Position numbers and translations under genes: made by a program
In this document: positions 1 to 8,072 of the stretch, piece by piece
Numbering within the stretch: position 1 is the stretch's first letter
Layout: every line of letters begins with the position of its first letter
DNA from: Blautia sp. SC05B48
GTDB lineage: Bacteria > Bacillota > Clostridia > Lachnospirales > Lachnospiraceae
Direction: 5' to 3'
Assembly: GCF_005848555.1 (NCBI RefSeq)
Contig: NZ_CP040518.1
Location: 1,673,001 to 1,737,000 of the forward strand
Length of the DNA stretch: 64,000 nucleotides
The notes under the pieces: generated by a model
Told to the model about the DNA's origin: nothing
What the model saw: the letters and a program-made list of their open reading frames with translations, nothing else
Databases searched by the model: none

Positions 1-312
1 GGCTTTATAAATGTCCGGCCATCTCTGGCGTATTTTATCAAAAGAAAGGCCATCCCATTCTCCCAGATTTCGTTCTGACAGATCAGAAACAATTATATGT
101 GGAAGCTCAGGTGCCATATGGCCTGCTGTCTCAACAGCTCTTAACAAAGGACTGCAGTATATCCTTGATATTTTATCGGACAATTCTTCATTAAGAAGGA
201 CTGCCTGCAAGTGTCCAAGCATGGATAGAGAGAAATCTGTCTGTCCCACACAGTAAGAATGTTCATCCGGATACTGTGGTTTTCCATGCCGGACCAGATA
301 AAGGCTACGCAT
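1..312 (-). CDS. Histidine phosphatase family protein (3' end beyond window)
   Basis: The reverse strand from the ATG at 312 encodes a phosphoglycerate-mutase-like protein. The catalytic RHG motif is at the N-terminus (YLVRHGKPQ), followed by CSPLLRAVETA, which matches the second conserved block of the branch, and SERNLGEWDG, which carries the usual acidic residue. The C-terminal part, including the second catalytic histidine, lies outside the window. Its start overlaps the end of the upstream nucleotidyltransferase gene by 8 bases, so the two are probably translationally coupled. Position in a molybdenum-enzyme locus suggests a phosphatase acting on a small metabolite or cofactor intermediate, but the substrate cannot be read from the sequence. 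Family assignment is firm; role is inference. Confidence 0.85.
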   Translation of the reverse strand, partial: MRSLYLVRHGKPQYPDEHSYCVGQTDFSLSMLGHLQAVLLNEELSDKISRIYCSPLLRAVETAGHMAPELPHIIVSDLSERNLGEWDGLSFDKIRQRWPDIYKA

Positions 313-1234
313 TTAAAAATCCTCCGAAACATTCTTCAAATATTTTTTTTGAACAGGAACGTGTTTCTTCTGAAAAACGGGCATATCGTTTCAGAAATTC
401 TTCGCCGTATGGTGTCAGTTCGCTATGGCTTCCCCTTGTACCGCCCTGGCTTCTGATGATCAGAGGTTCATGAAGCTGTGATTCCAGGGTATGGATCAGG
501 TTCCAGCTGGTAGAATAGGAAATGTGCATGCGCTCACAGGCATCACGGACAGATCCTGTTTCATGGATCAGTGTAAGCAGCGAATAGAGCTTTTCATCAA
601 AAAAAACTTTTTCCCGGGCTAGCTGAATATGGATTTCAGAACGGATTAGGCTCTGGTTGTGTATGCGGAGGAGTTCATCGTAATCCTCTGGTGTATCAGC
701 ATCATGAATAATACCGGGATCCTCTACATTAAGATAATACATGGGTTCCCCGCAATTATCCACAGCACCTTTAAGTCCTGATTTTCCGTCATCACTTAGA
801 ATGGAATCAATCAGTGTGGAACGAATCAGAATGGGATGACCGGGATTGCCATTACAGACCGGAGTTACAAGGGGACGCCCCAGAGAGAGCATTTGCGTGA
901 CTGTCTGGGCTGTGAACAGCGGAACATCAACAGGTGTAAAGAGTACCGTATCCACTTTGTCTTTCAGATACTCAAGTCCGATCCTGACAGAATCAAACAT
1001 ATGAGTGTTTGCATAGTTCTCATTTCGAAGAAAGACTACATTATTGGAAGCCAGGTGGCATTCCAGAACATCTGCATGATATCCGGTTACCACTACTACT
1101 TTGGAGATTCCGGCCTGCCGGAAATTATTGATCACGCGCTGTGCGATGGAAATGGAGCCAAGCTGAAGCATGGGTTTAAAGTCTCCCATTCGTGATGATT
1201 TCCCCGCAGCCACGATGAGGGCGCCTGTCTGCAT
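305..1234 (-). CDS. MobA/MocA-like NTP transferase fused to a ModE-type winged helix
   Basis: A 309-residue fusion. Residues 1 to about 195 form a MobA/MocA-like nucleotidyltransferase, with GALIVAAGKSSRMGDFKPML as the nucleotide-binding loop, TPVDVPLF as the metal-binding aspartate motif, and GNPGHPILI. Residues from about 200 to the end read as a winged-helix domain of the ModE/LysR type (EIHIQLAREKVFFDEKLYSLL, then SVRDACERMHISYSTSWNLI). The first domain would transfer CMP or GMP to molybdopterin. The second would bind DNA or sense molybdate status. The gene is transcribed away from the aldehyde oxidoreductase operon and shares a 210-base divergent promoter region with it, so it may both mature the cofactor and control the operon. 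I recall NCBI naming this type the DVU_1551 family. The fusion itself is directly visible; the regulatory role is inference. Confidence 0.88.
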   Translation of the reverse strand: MQTGALIVAAGKSSRMGDFKPMLQLGSISIAQRVINNFRQAGISKVVVVTGYHADVLECHLASNNVVFLRNENYANTHMFDSVRIGLEYLKDKVDTVLFTPVDVPLFTAQTVTQMLSLGRPLVTPVCNGNPGHPILIRSTLIDSILSDDGKSGLKGAVDNCGEPMYYLNVEDPGIIHDADTPEDYDELLRIHNQSLIRSEIHIQLAREKVFFDEKLYSLLTLIHETGSVRDACERMHISYSTSWNLIHTLESQLHEPLIIRSQGGTRGSHSELTPYGEEFLKRYARFSEETRSCSKKIFEECFGGFLNA

Positions 1235-1444
1235 TCAGATACCTCCTTCTTTCAATGACATTATACAAATTTGATATTATTATAACATATAAAAGAATAA
1301 AAATAGTTAAAATTTTAAATACAACAAAATAAAATTGTCTGGAATATATAAAATAGCCAACTATTAATTATTTGTAATTTGTATAATTGTGCAAAATCAT
1401 GGTAGTATGGATATATAAAATAACGTGGACAGGAGAACTTTTTT
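1235..1444. promoter_or_regulatory. Divergent promoter region of the molybdenum-enzyme locus
   Basis: This AT-rich stretch separates the leftward MocA-ModE gene from the rightward operon. A TATAAT is present at 1382-1387 on the plus strand, but I see no good -35 at the right distance. The sequence around 1408-1425 (GGATATATAAAATAACG) loosely resembles a ModE half site (TATATAACGAT in E. coli). No terminator hairpin is evident. The promoter and operator calls are weak. Confidence 0.35.
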
Positions 1445-1705
1445 ATGGATAAGATTTTTGAGATTACCGCAAAAGAAGTTACTGTACAGGTAAAAGATGA
1501 GCGTACAGGGGTTGTATACAGCCGGACGCTTCCCATCGATTATTATGAGAATGCAAATGTTTTAAAGCTCAGCGGTGAGAATCTGGACGGAAGCAGTTCT
1601 TCCATTGTTTTCTATTCCGCCAGAGGAATAGAGAGACTGAAAGATCTGACAGGCAGAGGAGCTGACCATGATCCGTGCGGAACGCATAAGCCTGAAGATC
1701 AGTAA
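1445..1705 (+). CDS. Small protein of unknown function at the head of the aldehyde oxidoreductase operon
   Basis: An 86-residue protein with an AGGAGAAC ribosome binding site just upstream of ATG 1445. It has no transmembrane segment or signal peptide. The N-terminal half looks like beta strands (EITAKEVTVQVKDERTGVVY). It contains NYYE-like and SSSSIVFYSARGIERLKDL segments and ends in a histidine- and cysteine-containing tail (HDPCGTHKPEDQ). I do not recognise the family. The gap to the oxidoreductase start is only 36 bases, so it is probably the first gene of the operon and could be a chaperone or regulatory partner. No function is assigned. Confidence 0.7.
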   Translation: MDKIFEITAKEVTVQVKDERTGVVYSRTLPIDYYENANVLKLSGENLDGSSSSIVFYSARGIERLKDLTGRGADHDPCGTHKPEDQ

Positions 1706-1741
1706 GATGGAAACGAATATTTTTAAAAGGAGGAATGGGAC

Positions 1742-4504
1742 ATGATTAAAAAGACATTGAAGATTAATGGTGTTGAGAGAATACTTATTCTTGATAAGGA
1801 TGAGACACTGGCGCAGGTACTCCGTAATCACCTTCTTCTTACAGGATGTAAGATCGGCTGCGGTGAAGGTCACTGTGGAGCCTGTAATGTTATTATGAAC
1901 GGAAAAGTTACAAGATCCTGTATCTATAAGATGAGTCGTGTTCCCGATCATGCAGAGATCACAACCATTGAAGGTGTGGGAACAATTTCTGATATGCACC
2001 CGATCCAAGTTGCGTGGATGGCATATGGATGTGCACAGTGCGGTTTCTGTTCACCGGGATTTATTATTTCCGCAAAAGTACTTCTGGATAATAATCCAAG
2101 TCCTACCCGTGAGGAGGTAAGAGACTGGTTTAATAAACAGCGTAATCTCTGCCGTTGTACAGGTTATAAGCCGCTGATTGATGCTACTATGGCAGCAGCA
2201 GCAGTTATGCGCGGTGAGATGACAAAGGAAGACCTTGTGTTCAAACAGACAGGGGATTCTATTGTTGGAACAAATTATATCCGTCCGTCAGCAGCACAGA
2301 AGGTAACAGGTACCTGGGACTTTGGTGCAGATGATGCGTTAAAGATGCCATCAGGAACACTTCGTCTTGCTCTTACACAGGCAAAGGTTTCTCATGCAAA
2401 TATCCTCAGCATTGACACAACAGAAGCAGAGAGCATGCCTGGTGTTGTCCGTGTTATCACAGCAAAAGATATTAAGGCAGCAGGCGGAACCAATAAGATC
2501 AATGGTCTTGTAATGCTTCCAAAACACAACAAAACAGACGGATTCGAACGTCCTGTACTCTGCGATGAAAAAATCTTCCAGTTTGGTGATGCGATTGCCA
2601 TTGTAGCTGCTGATACAGAAGAGCATGCACGGGCAGCAGCAGAAGCAGTTAAAGTTGAGATTGAAGAGCTTCCTGCATACATGAATGCAATGGATGCCAT
2701 CGCACCGGATGCAGCGGAGATTCATCCCGGTACTCCGAACGCATTCTTTGAGACAAACTGTATCAAGGGTCCTGATTTTGACTGGGACAGCATTCCGGAT
2801 TCACAGCAGGTTGAGATAGAATCTTACTGTTCACGTCAGCCTCATCTTCATCTTGAGCCGGACTGCGGTTATGGTTATATTGACGAAGACGGTATGATAA
2901 CTGTTCATTCCAAATCCATTGGTATCCATCTGCATATGCCTATGATCGCTGATGGTATCGGTGTGCCAATGGAGAACTTACGAATTGTTCAGAACCATGC
3001 AGGAGGAACCTTTGGTTATAAGTTCTCTCCTACAAATGAGGCTTTGATCGGTGCTGCTGTTAAGATTCTTGAACGTCCAGTATCTCTGGTATTTAATCAG
3101 TTCCAGAATATTACATATACAGGAAAGAGATCTCCTGCATTTATGAATATCAAGCTTGCAGCAGATGAAAACGGTAAGCTTCTTGCACTCTGGGGCAATA
3201 ACTATGTGGATCATGGTCCATACTCAGAATTCGGTGACCTGCTTACAATGAGACTTTCCCAGTTTACAGGTGCAGGTTATGGAATCAATTCTATTCGCAA
3301 TAAATCTACAACAGTATTTACAAACCACGCATGGGGTTCCGCATTCCGTGCTTACGGTTCTCCGCAGTCTTACATGGGATCTGAGATCGCGATAGATGTT
3401 CTGGCAGCAAAGATGGGAATCGACCCGTTCGATATCCGTGAAATGAACTGTTACAAAGAATCCGAAGGCAGTACGATCCCTACAGGTTATCCGCCTGAAG
3501 TATACTGTGAAGAAGATCTGTTCAAGACAGCACGTCCACTGTATGAAGCAGCTAAGAAACGTGTGGCTGAAAAGAATGCAGCTTCTGATGGCAAGATCAA
3601 ATATGGCATCGGTGTATCTCTCGGTGTATATGGCTGTGGCCTTGACGGTGTTGATACATCAAACGCATTCGCAGAGCTGAATCCGGATGGAACAGTTACA
3701 ATGTATGCTGCATGGGAAGATCACGGACAGGGCGCTGATATGGGTGTTCTTGTATCATCTCATGAAACACTTCGTCAGGCAGGAATCAGACCGGAACAGA
3801 TCAAACTTGTTATGAATGACACCAAGACATGTCCTAATGCAGGTCCTGCAGGTGGATCACGTTCACAGGTTATGTCAGGTAATGCATGTCGTCTGGCAGC
3901 AGAAAACCTTGTGGCAGCTATGAAGAAAGAAGACGGAACCTTCCGTACTTATGATGAGATGGTGGCTGAAGGTCTTGCAACAAAATATGAAGGTAACTGG
4001 GTGACAACCTTCTGTGCAGATCATCCGATCGATCAGGATACAGCACAGGGTGATCCGTTTGCAACCTACATGTACACGATCTTCCTTCCGGAAGTTGCTG
4101 TTAATACAGAAACAGGTAAAGTTAAAGTTGAAAAATTCACCTGTGTGGCTGACGTAGGTACGATCATGAACAGACTTCTTGTAGAAGGCAACTTCTACGG
4201 TGGTCTTGTACAGGGTATCGGTCTTGCTCTTACAGAAGATTTCGAGGATCTGAACCATGATACTTCTCTGAAGAACTGTGGTATTCCGTATCCAAATGAT
4301 GCGCCGGATGATATTGAACTTCATTTCAATGAAACATATCGCCCAAGCGGTCCTTACGGTGCTGCCGGCTGTGGTGAGGCTCCGCTGGATGCTCCTCATC
4401 CTGCGATCCTGAATGCAATCTACAATGCTACAGGCGCACGTATCACACGTGTTCCTGCCCGTCCGGAAAAGGTTCTTGCAGCATTAAAGGAACTTGAGAA
4501 ATAA
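1742..4504 (+). CDS. Mop-type molybdopterin-dependent aldehyde oxidoreductase
   Basis: A 920-residue molybdenum hydroxylase that resembles Desulfovibrio gigas Mop (907 residues) over its whole length. A plant-type [2Fe-2S] domain has cysteines 40, 45, 48 and 60. A second [2Fe-2S] domain has Cys100, Cys103, Cys137 and Cys139 (CAQCGFCSPGF and NLCRCTGYKP). The large molybdopterin-binding region follows directly, with no FAD domain, as in Mop. The catalytic glutamate is present in GCGEAPL at about residue 879. Such enzymes oxidise aldehydes or N-heterocycles in the cytoplasm and pass electrons through the two clusters. AAAGGAGG precedes the ATG by 7 bases. The accessory genes downstream probably mature it or handle its substrate and electrons. 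The physiological substrate is unknown. Confidence 0.92.
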   Translation: MIKKTLKINGVERILILDKDETLAQVLRNHLLLTGCKIGCGEGHCGACNVIMNGKVTRSCIYKMSRVPDHAEITTIEGVGTISDMHPIQVAWMAYGCAQCGFCSPGFIISAKVLLDNNPSPTREEVRDWFNKQRNLCRCTGYKPLIDATMAAAAVMRGEMTKEDLVFKQTGDSIVGTNYIRPSAAQKVTGTWDFGADDALKMPSGTLRLALTQAKVSHANILSIDTTEAESMPGVVRVITAKDIKAAGGTNKINGLVMLPKHNKTDGFERPVLCDEKIFQFGDAIAIVAADTEEHARAAAEAVKVEIEELPAYMNAMDAIAPDAAEIHPGTPNAFFETNCIKGPDFDWDSIPDSQQVEIESYCSRQPHLHLEPDCGYGYIDEDGMITVHSKSIGIHLHMPMIADGIGVPMENLRIVQNHAGGTFGYKFSPTNEALIGAAVKILERPVSLVFNQFQNITYTGKRSPAFMNIKLAADENGKLLALWGNNYVDHGPYSEFGDLLTMRLSQFTGAGYGINSIRNKSTTVFTNHAWGSAFRAYGSPQSYMGSEIAIDVLAAKMGIDPFDIREMNCYKESEGSTIPTGYPPEVYCEEDLFKTARPLYEAAKKRVAEKNAASDGKIKYGIGVSLGVYGCGLDGVDTSNAFAELNPDGTVTMYAAWEDHGQGADMGVLVSSHETLRQAGIRPEQIKLVMNDTKTCPNAGPAGGSRSQVMSGNACRLAAENLVAAMKKEDGTFRTYDEMVAEGLATKYEGNWVTTFCADHPIDQDTAQGDPFATYMYTIFLPEVAVNTETGKVKVEKFTCVADVGTIMNRLLVEGNFYGGLVQGIGLALTEDFEDLNHDTSLKNCGIPYPNDAPDDIELHFNETYRPSGPYGAAGCGEAPLDAPHPAILNAIYNATGARITRVPARPEKVLAALKELEK

Positions 4505-4535
4505 TTCTCAGTATAATTTTATCATATGATATAAT

Positions 4536-4563
4536 AAGGGGAGACGGGAGACTGTCTCCCCTT
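4536..4563 (+). terminator. Perfect 10-bp hairpin between the oxidoreductase and downstream genes
   Basis: Arms 4536-4545 (AAGGGGAGAC) and 4554-4563 pair perfectly around an 8-base loop. No T-run follows, so this is more likely an mRNA processing, stabilising or partial-termination structure that uncouples expression of the oxidoreductase from the accessory genes than a full intrinsic terminator. Confidence 0.6.
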
Positions 4564-4587
4564 TGGAAATGAAAGGAGTATCGGGTT

Positions 4588-6882
4588 ATGACATATATAC
4601 AGGAGAGAGGTTCCACTCATGTTTATCACGTAAATCGAATGTCAAAGGAAGAGATGGATCATATGATCAGCCTCTGTGTTCATGAACAGCCGGCGTACTG
4701 TGTTGCAGCCTGTCCTTTCAAAGCAGATACAAAAGAAATGCTGTTTTATGCTGCAAAAGGAAATTTTAAGAAAGCTCTGGGGATCTATGAGAAGATCACA
4801 CCATTTCCCATGATCCTCTGTAGCGGCTGTACTGCACCCTGTGAGGAGAAATGCAGGCTTTGTGAGCTGGGTGATGGCATATCCATACGTGAAGTAGAGC
4901 GTGCCATTGTCCGATATGGGGAACCTGGAAAACGGAGCAGTGTATTTCGTATCAGAAAGAAAAAAAAGGCTGTGATTTTTGGCTCAGGATTATTCCCGCT
5001 GTTTCTTGCAGGGGAGCTGGAAAAGAAGATGTATCCTGCAACCATTTACTGTCAGGAGAAAGATTATGAAGCCTATATTGCAGCAGCAGCACCAAAGCTT
5101 TCGGAATCAGATTGTAGGAATGAAGCAAAACGTCTCAGTTCCATGGATCTTTCCTTTGAATTCGGATGCAGTCTTGACCTTCCGTTTATCAGAGAGAAAA
5201 TGAAGGAGGCAGATGTGGTCTGTGCTTCAGAGGAGGTGGCCAAAAAGCTGGCTCCTGAAGAAACAGCAGATGCAGAGATCATGCTGAGAGAACAGGCGGG
5301 AATTGTCAGCGGTCTGGCCCAGTCTGTGATGGATGCGGCTTTTGCTGCAAAGAGAGCTGCCCTGACTGTAGATCTCCTTGTACAGAATCTTTCGCCCCAC
5401 AGCAACAGAGGCAGTGAAGGAGCAGTTACTACCAGGCTCTATACAAATATGGAAGGGATGAAAGGTTCCAAAAAGATTCCCTGCAGCATAGATGGATATT
5501 CAAAAGAAGAAGCTATGGAGGAAGCAAAGCGATGCATTCAGTGCCACTGTGATGAGTGTATGAAAAGCTGTGTCTATTTAAGTGAATATAAAAAGCACCC
5601 TGGTCTTCTTGCACGTGAGATTTATAATAATACCCAGATCATTATGGGAGATCACCAGATGAATAAACCGATGAATTCCTGTTCGCTCTGCGGACAGTGC
5701 ACTGTAACCTGTCCAAATGGGTTTGATATGAGCCAGGTCTGCAAATCTGCAAGAGAAAATATGGTATCTACAGACAAGATGCCTCTGGCACCTCATGAAT
5801 TTGCACTGATGGATATGCTGTTCTCCAATTCGGAGGCTTTCTTATGCAGACCTCAGCCGGGATATGAAACCTGCAGATATGTATTTTTTCCGGGATGTCA
5901 GGCAGGAGCCATAGCGCCGGATGTTGTCACAGAGGCATATGAGGATCTTTGCAGGAGGACAGAGGGCGGTGTTGCTCTGATGCTGGGATGCTGTGGTGCT
6001 ATCAGTGAATGGGCAGGACGCTATGAAATGACAGAAAAGGTAAATGAACAGCTGAAGCAGGAGCTTGCAAAGCTGGGAGATCCCATGATCATAGCAGGCT
6101 GTCCAAGCTGTATGAAACAGTTAAAAGAGAGTCTTGGTGTCAGAGTCACAGGAATCTGGGAGATCTTAAAGGAAATCGGACTTCCCGCACAGGCAAAAGG
6201 GCTGGAGATACCTGTTGCAATACATGATGCCTGCGGAGCCAGGGGTGATGCGCGGACACAGGACATAATAAGAGAGCTTCTTGCAGATATGGGGTGCACT
6301 GTTGTAAACACAGAATATTCCAGAGATCTGTCTCCCTGTTGCGGATACGGCGGACTGACTTCCTACGCTAATAAAGAGATGGCAGATAAAATGACAGAAA
6401 AGTGTCTGGAACGATCCGATGCCCCATATATAACGTACTGCATGGCATGCAGGGACCGATTTGTCAGGGAAGGCAGGGAATCCAGACATATCCTTGAACT
6501 TCTGTATGGCACAAATGCCGTCAATATGCCGGATATCAGTGAAAAACGCTACAACCGGCTTGTGCTAAAAGAGAAGCTTTTAAAAAATATATGGAATGAG
6601 GAACTGATGATGGAGAAAAAAGATTATACCGTTGCATATACAGAAGATGCTATCAGTATGATGGATGAACGCATGATACTGAAAAGTGATGTGGAGCGTG
6701 TATTATCAGATTACAGAGAAAACCAGGAAGCGATTTTTGATGAAGAGACAAAAGAACTGGTGACAAGGAGCAGACTTGGAAATGTGACATTCTGGGTGCG
6801 ATTTGTGGAAACTGAAGAAGGGTATCTGGTACGCAGAGCATACAGTCACAGAATGAATATTATGAAAAGGGTGGGACAGTAA
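4588..6882 (+). CDS. Fe-S oxidoreductase with dicluster and CCG (heterodisulfide reductase-like) domains
   Basis: A 764-residue cytoplasmic redox protein. Residues 30-110 match the N-terminal Fe-S region of glutamate synthase small subunit-like oxidoreductases (CVAACPFKADTKEM, CSGCTAPCEEKC). A second, ferredoxin-like dicluster lies near residues 310-385 (CIQCHCDECMKSC, CSLCGQCTVTCPNG). The C-terminal half has two CCG domains (FFPGCQAG, CCGAISEWAGR, GCPSCMKQ, then DACGARGD, CCGYGGLTS, CMACRDR) like those of HdrB/GlpC. The region between the first and second clusters keeps only traces of a nucleotide-binding fold. It probably carries electrons between the aldehyde oxidoreductase and a thiol or quinone-like partner. 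I recall the family as dicluster-binding pyridine nucleotide-disulfide oxidoreductase next to DVU_1557. Its stop codon overlaps the next ATG by one base. Confidence 0.85.
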   Translation: MTYIQERGSTHVYHVNRMSKEEMDHMISLCVHEQPAYCVAACPFKADTKEMLFYAAKGNFKKALGIYEKITPFPMILCSGCTAPCEEKCRLCELGDGISIREVERAIVRYGEPGKRSSVFRIRKKKKAVIFGSGLFPLFLAGELEKKMYPATIYCQEKDYEAYIAAAAPKLSESDCRNEAKRLSSMDLSFEFGCSLDLPFIREKMKEADVVCASEEVAKKLAPEETADAEIMLREQAGIVSGLAQSVMDAAFAAKRAALTVDLLVQNLSPHSNRGSEGAVTTRLYTNMEGMKGSKKIPCSIDGYSKEEAMEEAKRCIQCHCDECMKSCVYLSEYKKHPGLLAREIYNNTQIIMGDHQMNKPMNSCSLCGQCTVTCPNGFDMSQVCKSARENMVSTDKMPLAPHEFALMDMLFSNSEAFLCRPQPGYETCRYVFFPGCQAGAIAPDVVTEAYEDLCRRTEGGVALMLGCCGAISEWAGRYEMTEKVNEQLKQELAKLGDPMIIAGCPSCMKQLKESLGVRVTGIWEILKEIGLPAQAKGLEIPVAIHDACGARGDARTQDIIRELLADMGCTVVNTEYSRDLSPCCGYGGLTSYANKEMADKMTEKCLERSDAPYITYCMACRDRFVREGRESRHILELLYGTNAVNMPDISEKRYNRLVLKEKLLKNIWNEELMMEKKDYTVAYTEDAISMMDERMILKSDVERVLSDYRENQEAIFDEETKELVTRSRLGNVTFWVRFVETEEGYLVRRAYSHRMNIMKRVGQ

Positions 6883-7103
6883 TGGCAGCAGAGAGAACAT
6901 ATTATACCATTGATCCTGAGGGAAAGCTGACCTGCATGAAATGCAAGGTTCCTCTTGTAAAAGGAAAAGCAAAATTTATGTATCTGGAGAACGGTTTTCC
7001 TGTTGAGATGCCGGTCTGTCCCAAATGTGGCTTTGTCTATGTTCCGGAGGAGCTGGCTCTTGGAAAGGTTCTGGCAGTGGAACGTGCACTGGAGGATAAA
7101 TAG
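6882..7103 (+). CDS. Small redox/zinc-ribbon protein (DVU_1557-like)
   Basis: A 73-residue protein with two CxxC pairs (CMKC near residue 18 and CPKC near residue 47), the pattern of a rubredoxin or zinc-ribbon knuckle. The ATG overlaps the preceding stop (TAATG), and the stop is followed immediately by the next ATG, so it is tightly embedded in the operon. I recall an NCBI family, DVU_1557 redox protein, of this size and place. It probably binds one metal ion and transfers electrons or donates a scaffold for the neighbouring radical SAM or methyltransferase. That role is inference. Confidence 0.75.
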   Translation: MAAERTYYTIDPEGKLTCMKCKVPLVKGKAKFMYLENGFPVEMPVCPKCGFVYVPEELALGKVLAVERALEDK

Positions 7104-7637
7104 ATGAACAGACATCCCGGAGGGGAAGAGCAGACACTTCATCTTCTGAAAAGCATAGAACTGAAAAAAGGAATGAAAGCTCTGGATCTGGGAGCAGGAG
7201 AGGGAGAGACAGTGCGGATCATGAAAGCATTTGGTCTGAATGTGCAGGGGGTGGATCTTGCTCCGCGAAGCAGTGAGGTGCAGAGGGGAGATTTTCTGAA
7301 CCTTCAGTATGCAGCTGACAGTATGGATCTCTGTATCAGCCAGTGTGCATTTTTTGTCAGCAGAGATCAGAAAAAGGCAGTTTCTGAATGCTGGCGTGTA
7401 CTGAAAAAGGGAGGATTTCTTTTACTGTCAGATCTGGATCCGGGCAATCTTTTGGAAATTGTGAAAGAAACAGGGTTTACGATTCTCTGTCAGGAGGATC
7501 AGACTGCTCTCTGGAGAGAATATTATCTGGAAGCAATCTGGAATGATTCATTCTGCTGCGAGGATCATAAGCTTTTGCAGAATGAATATAAAGGCAGAAA
7601 AATAGGCTATACCATGGTGGTTGGCAGAAAGGAGTAA
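7104..7637 (+). CDS. SAM-dependent methyltransferase (DVU_1556-like)
   Basis: A 177-residue class I methyltransferase. The SAM-binding motif I is ALDLGAGEGETVRIM (about residues 25-39), followed by an acidic VDLAPRS at the end of strand 2 and the motif II/III region CWRVLKKGGFLLLSDLDPG. It lacks any obvious substrate-binding insert. The start codon follows the previous stop directly (TAGATG), indicating translational coupling. Genes like this accompany Mop-type oxidoreductases in Desulfovibrio (recalled as DVU_1556). The methyl acceptor is unknown; a cofactor or small metabolite processed with the radical SAM protein and CoA ligase is a reasonable guess. Confidence 0.8.
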   Translation: MNRHPGGEEQTLHLLKSIELKKGMKALDLGAGEGETVRIMKAFGLNVQGVDLAPRSSEVQRGDFLNLQYAADSMDLCISQCAFFVSRDQKKAVSECWRVLKKGGFLLLSDLDPGNLLEIVKETGFTILCQEDQTALWREYYLEAIWNDSFCCEDHKLLQNEYKGRKIGYTMVVGRKE

Positions 7638-7640
7638 TGT

Positions 7641-8072
7641 ATGGATCTTTACGAAAGAATAATGGAATTAGGCAGCATGGGATATCATTGTTCACAGATC
7701 ATTATGATCATGACTCTGGAAACCATAGGAGAGGAAAATCCACAGCTTGTAAAGGCAATGGGAGGCCTTGGAGGAGGAATTGGTTACTGTGGAGATACCT
7801 GTGGGTGTTTGACAGGAAGTGCCTGTGCCATCGGATATTTTCTCGGCAATCTGGCTCCTGAAGAGAAGGAAGATACACAGATGAAGCCGGCTGTACAGGA
7901 ATTATATCAGTGGTTCCGCCAAAAGACAGAAGAAGAATTTGGAGCTTTTTACTGTAAGGATATCACTCATCTGGACTGGGGCATAATTATGGAGAAATGT
8001 CCCGGACTTATTGCAGATACTTATACAAAAGTTATGGAAATACTGACAGAACGGGAGGTGCTGGAGCTTTGA
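7641..8072 (+). CDS. C-GCAxxG-C-C family protein (DVU_1555-like)
   Basis: A 143-residue protein with the cysteine pattern that names the family: GYHCSQ near residue 15, CGDTCGCLTGSACAIGY near residues 50-66, then FYCKD and EKCPGL in the C-terminal half. Family members are thought to bind metals or Fe-S clusters and often sit in redox or radical SAM clusters. It is mostly helical and has no export signal. Its TGA stop lies inside the proposed TTG start of the radical SAM gene. A role in handing a metal or sulfur species to the oxidoreductase is inference. Confidence 0.8.
   Translation: MDLYERIMELGSMGYHCSQIIMIMTLETIGEENPQLVKAMGGLGGGIGYCGDTCGCLTGSACAIGYFLGNLAPEEKEDTQMKPAVQELYQWFRQKTEEEFGAFYCKDITHLDWGIIMEKCPGLIADTYTKVMEILTEREVLEL

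Noticed and set aside
7997-8068. ATG start of the radical SAM gene at 7997
   Set aside because: The extra 24 residues are a shadow of the preceding gene; TTG 8069 has a strong ribosome binding site at the right distance and overlaps the stop codon as in neighbouring genes.
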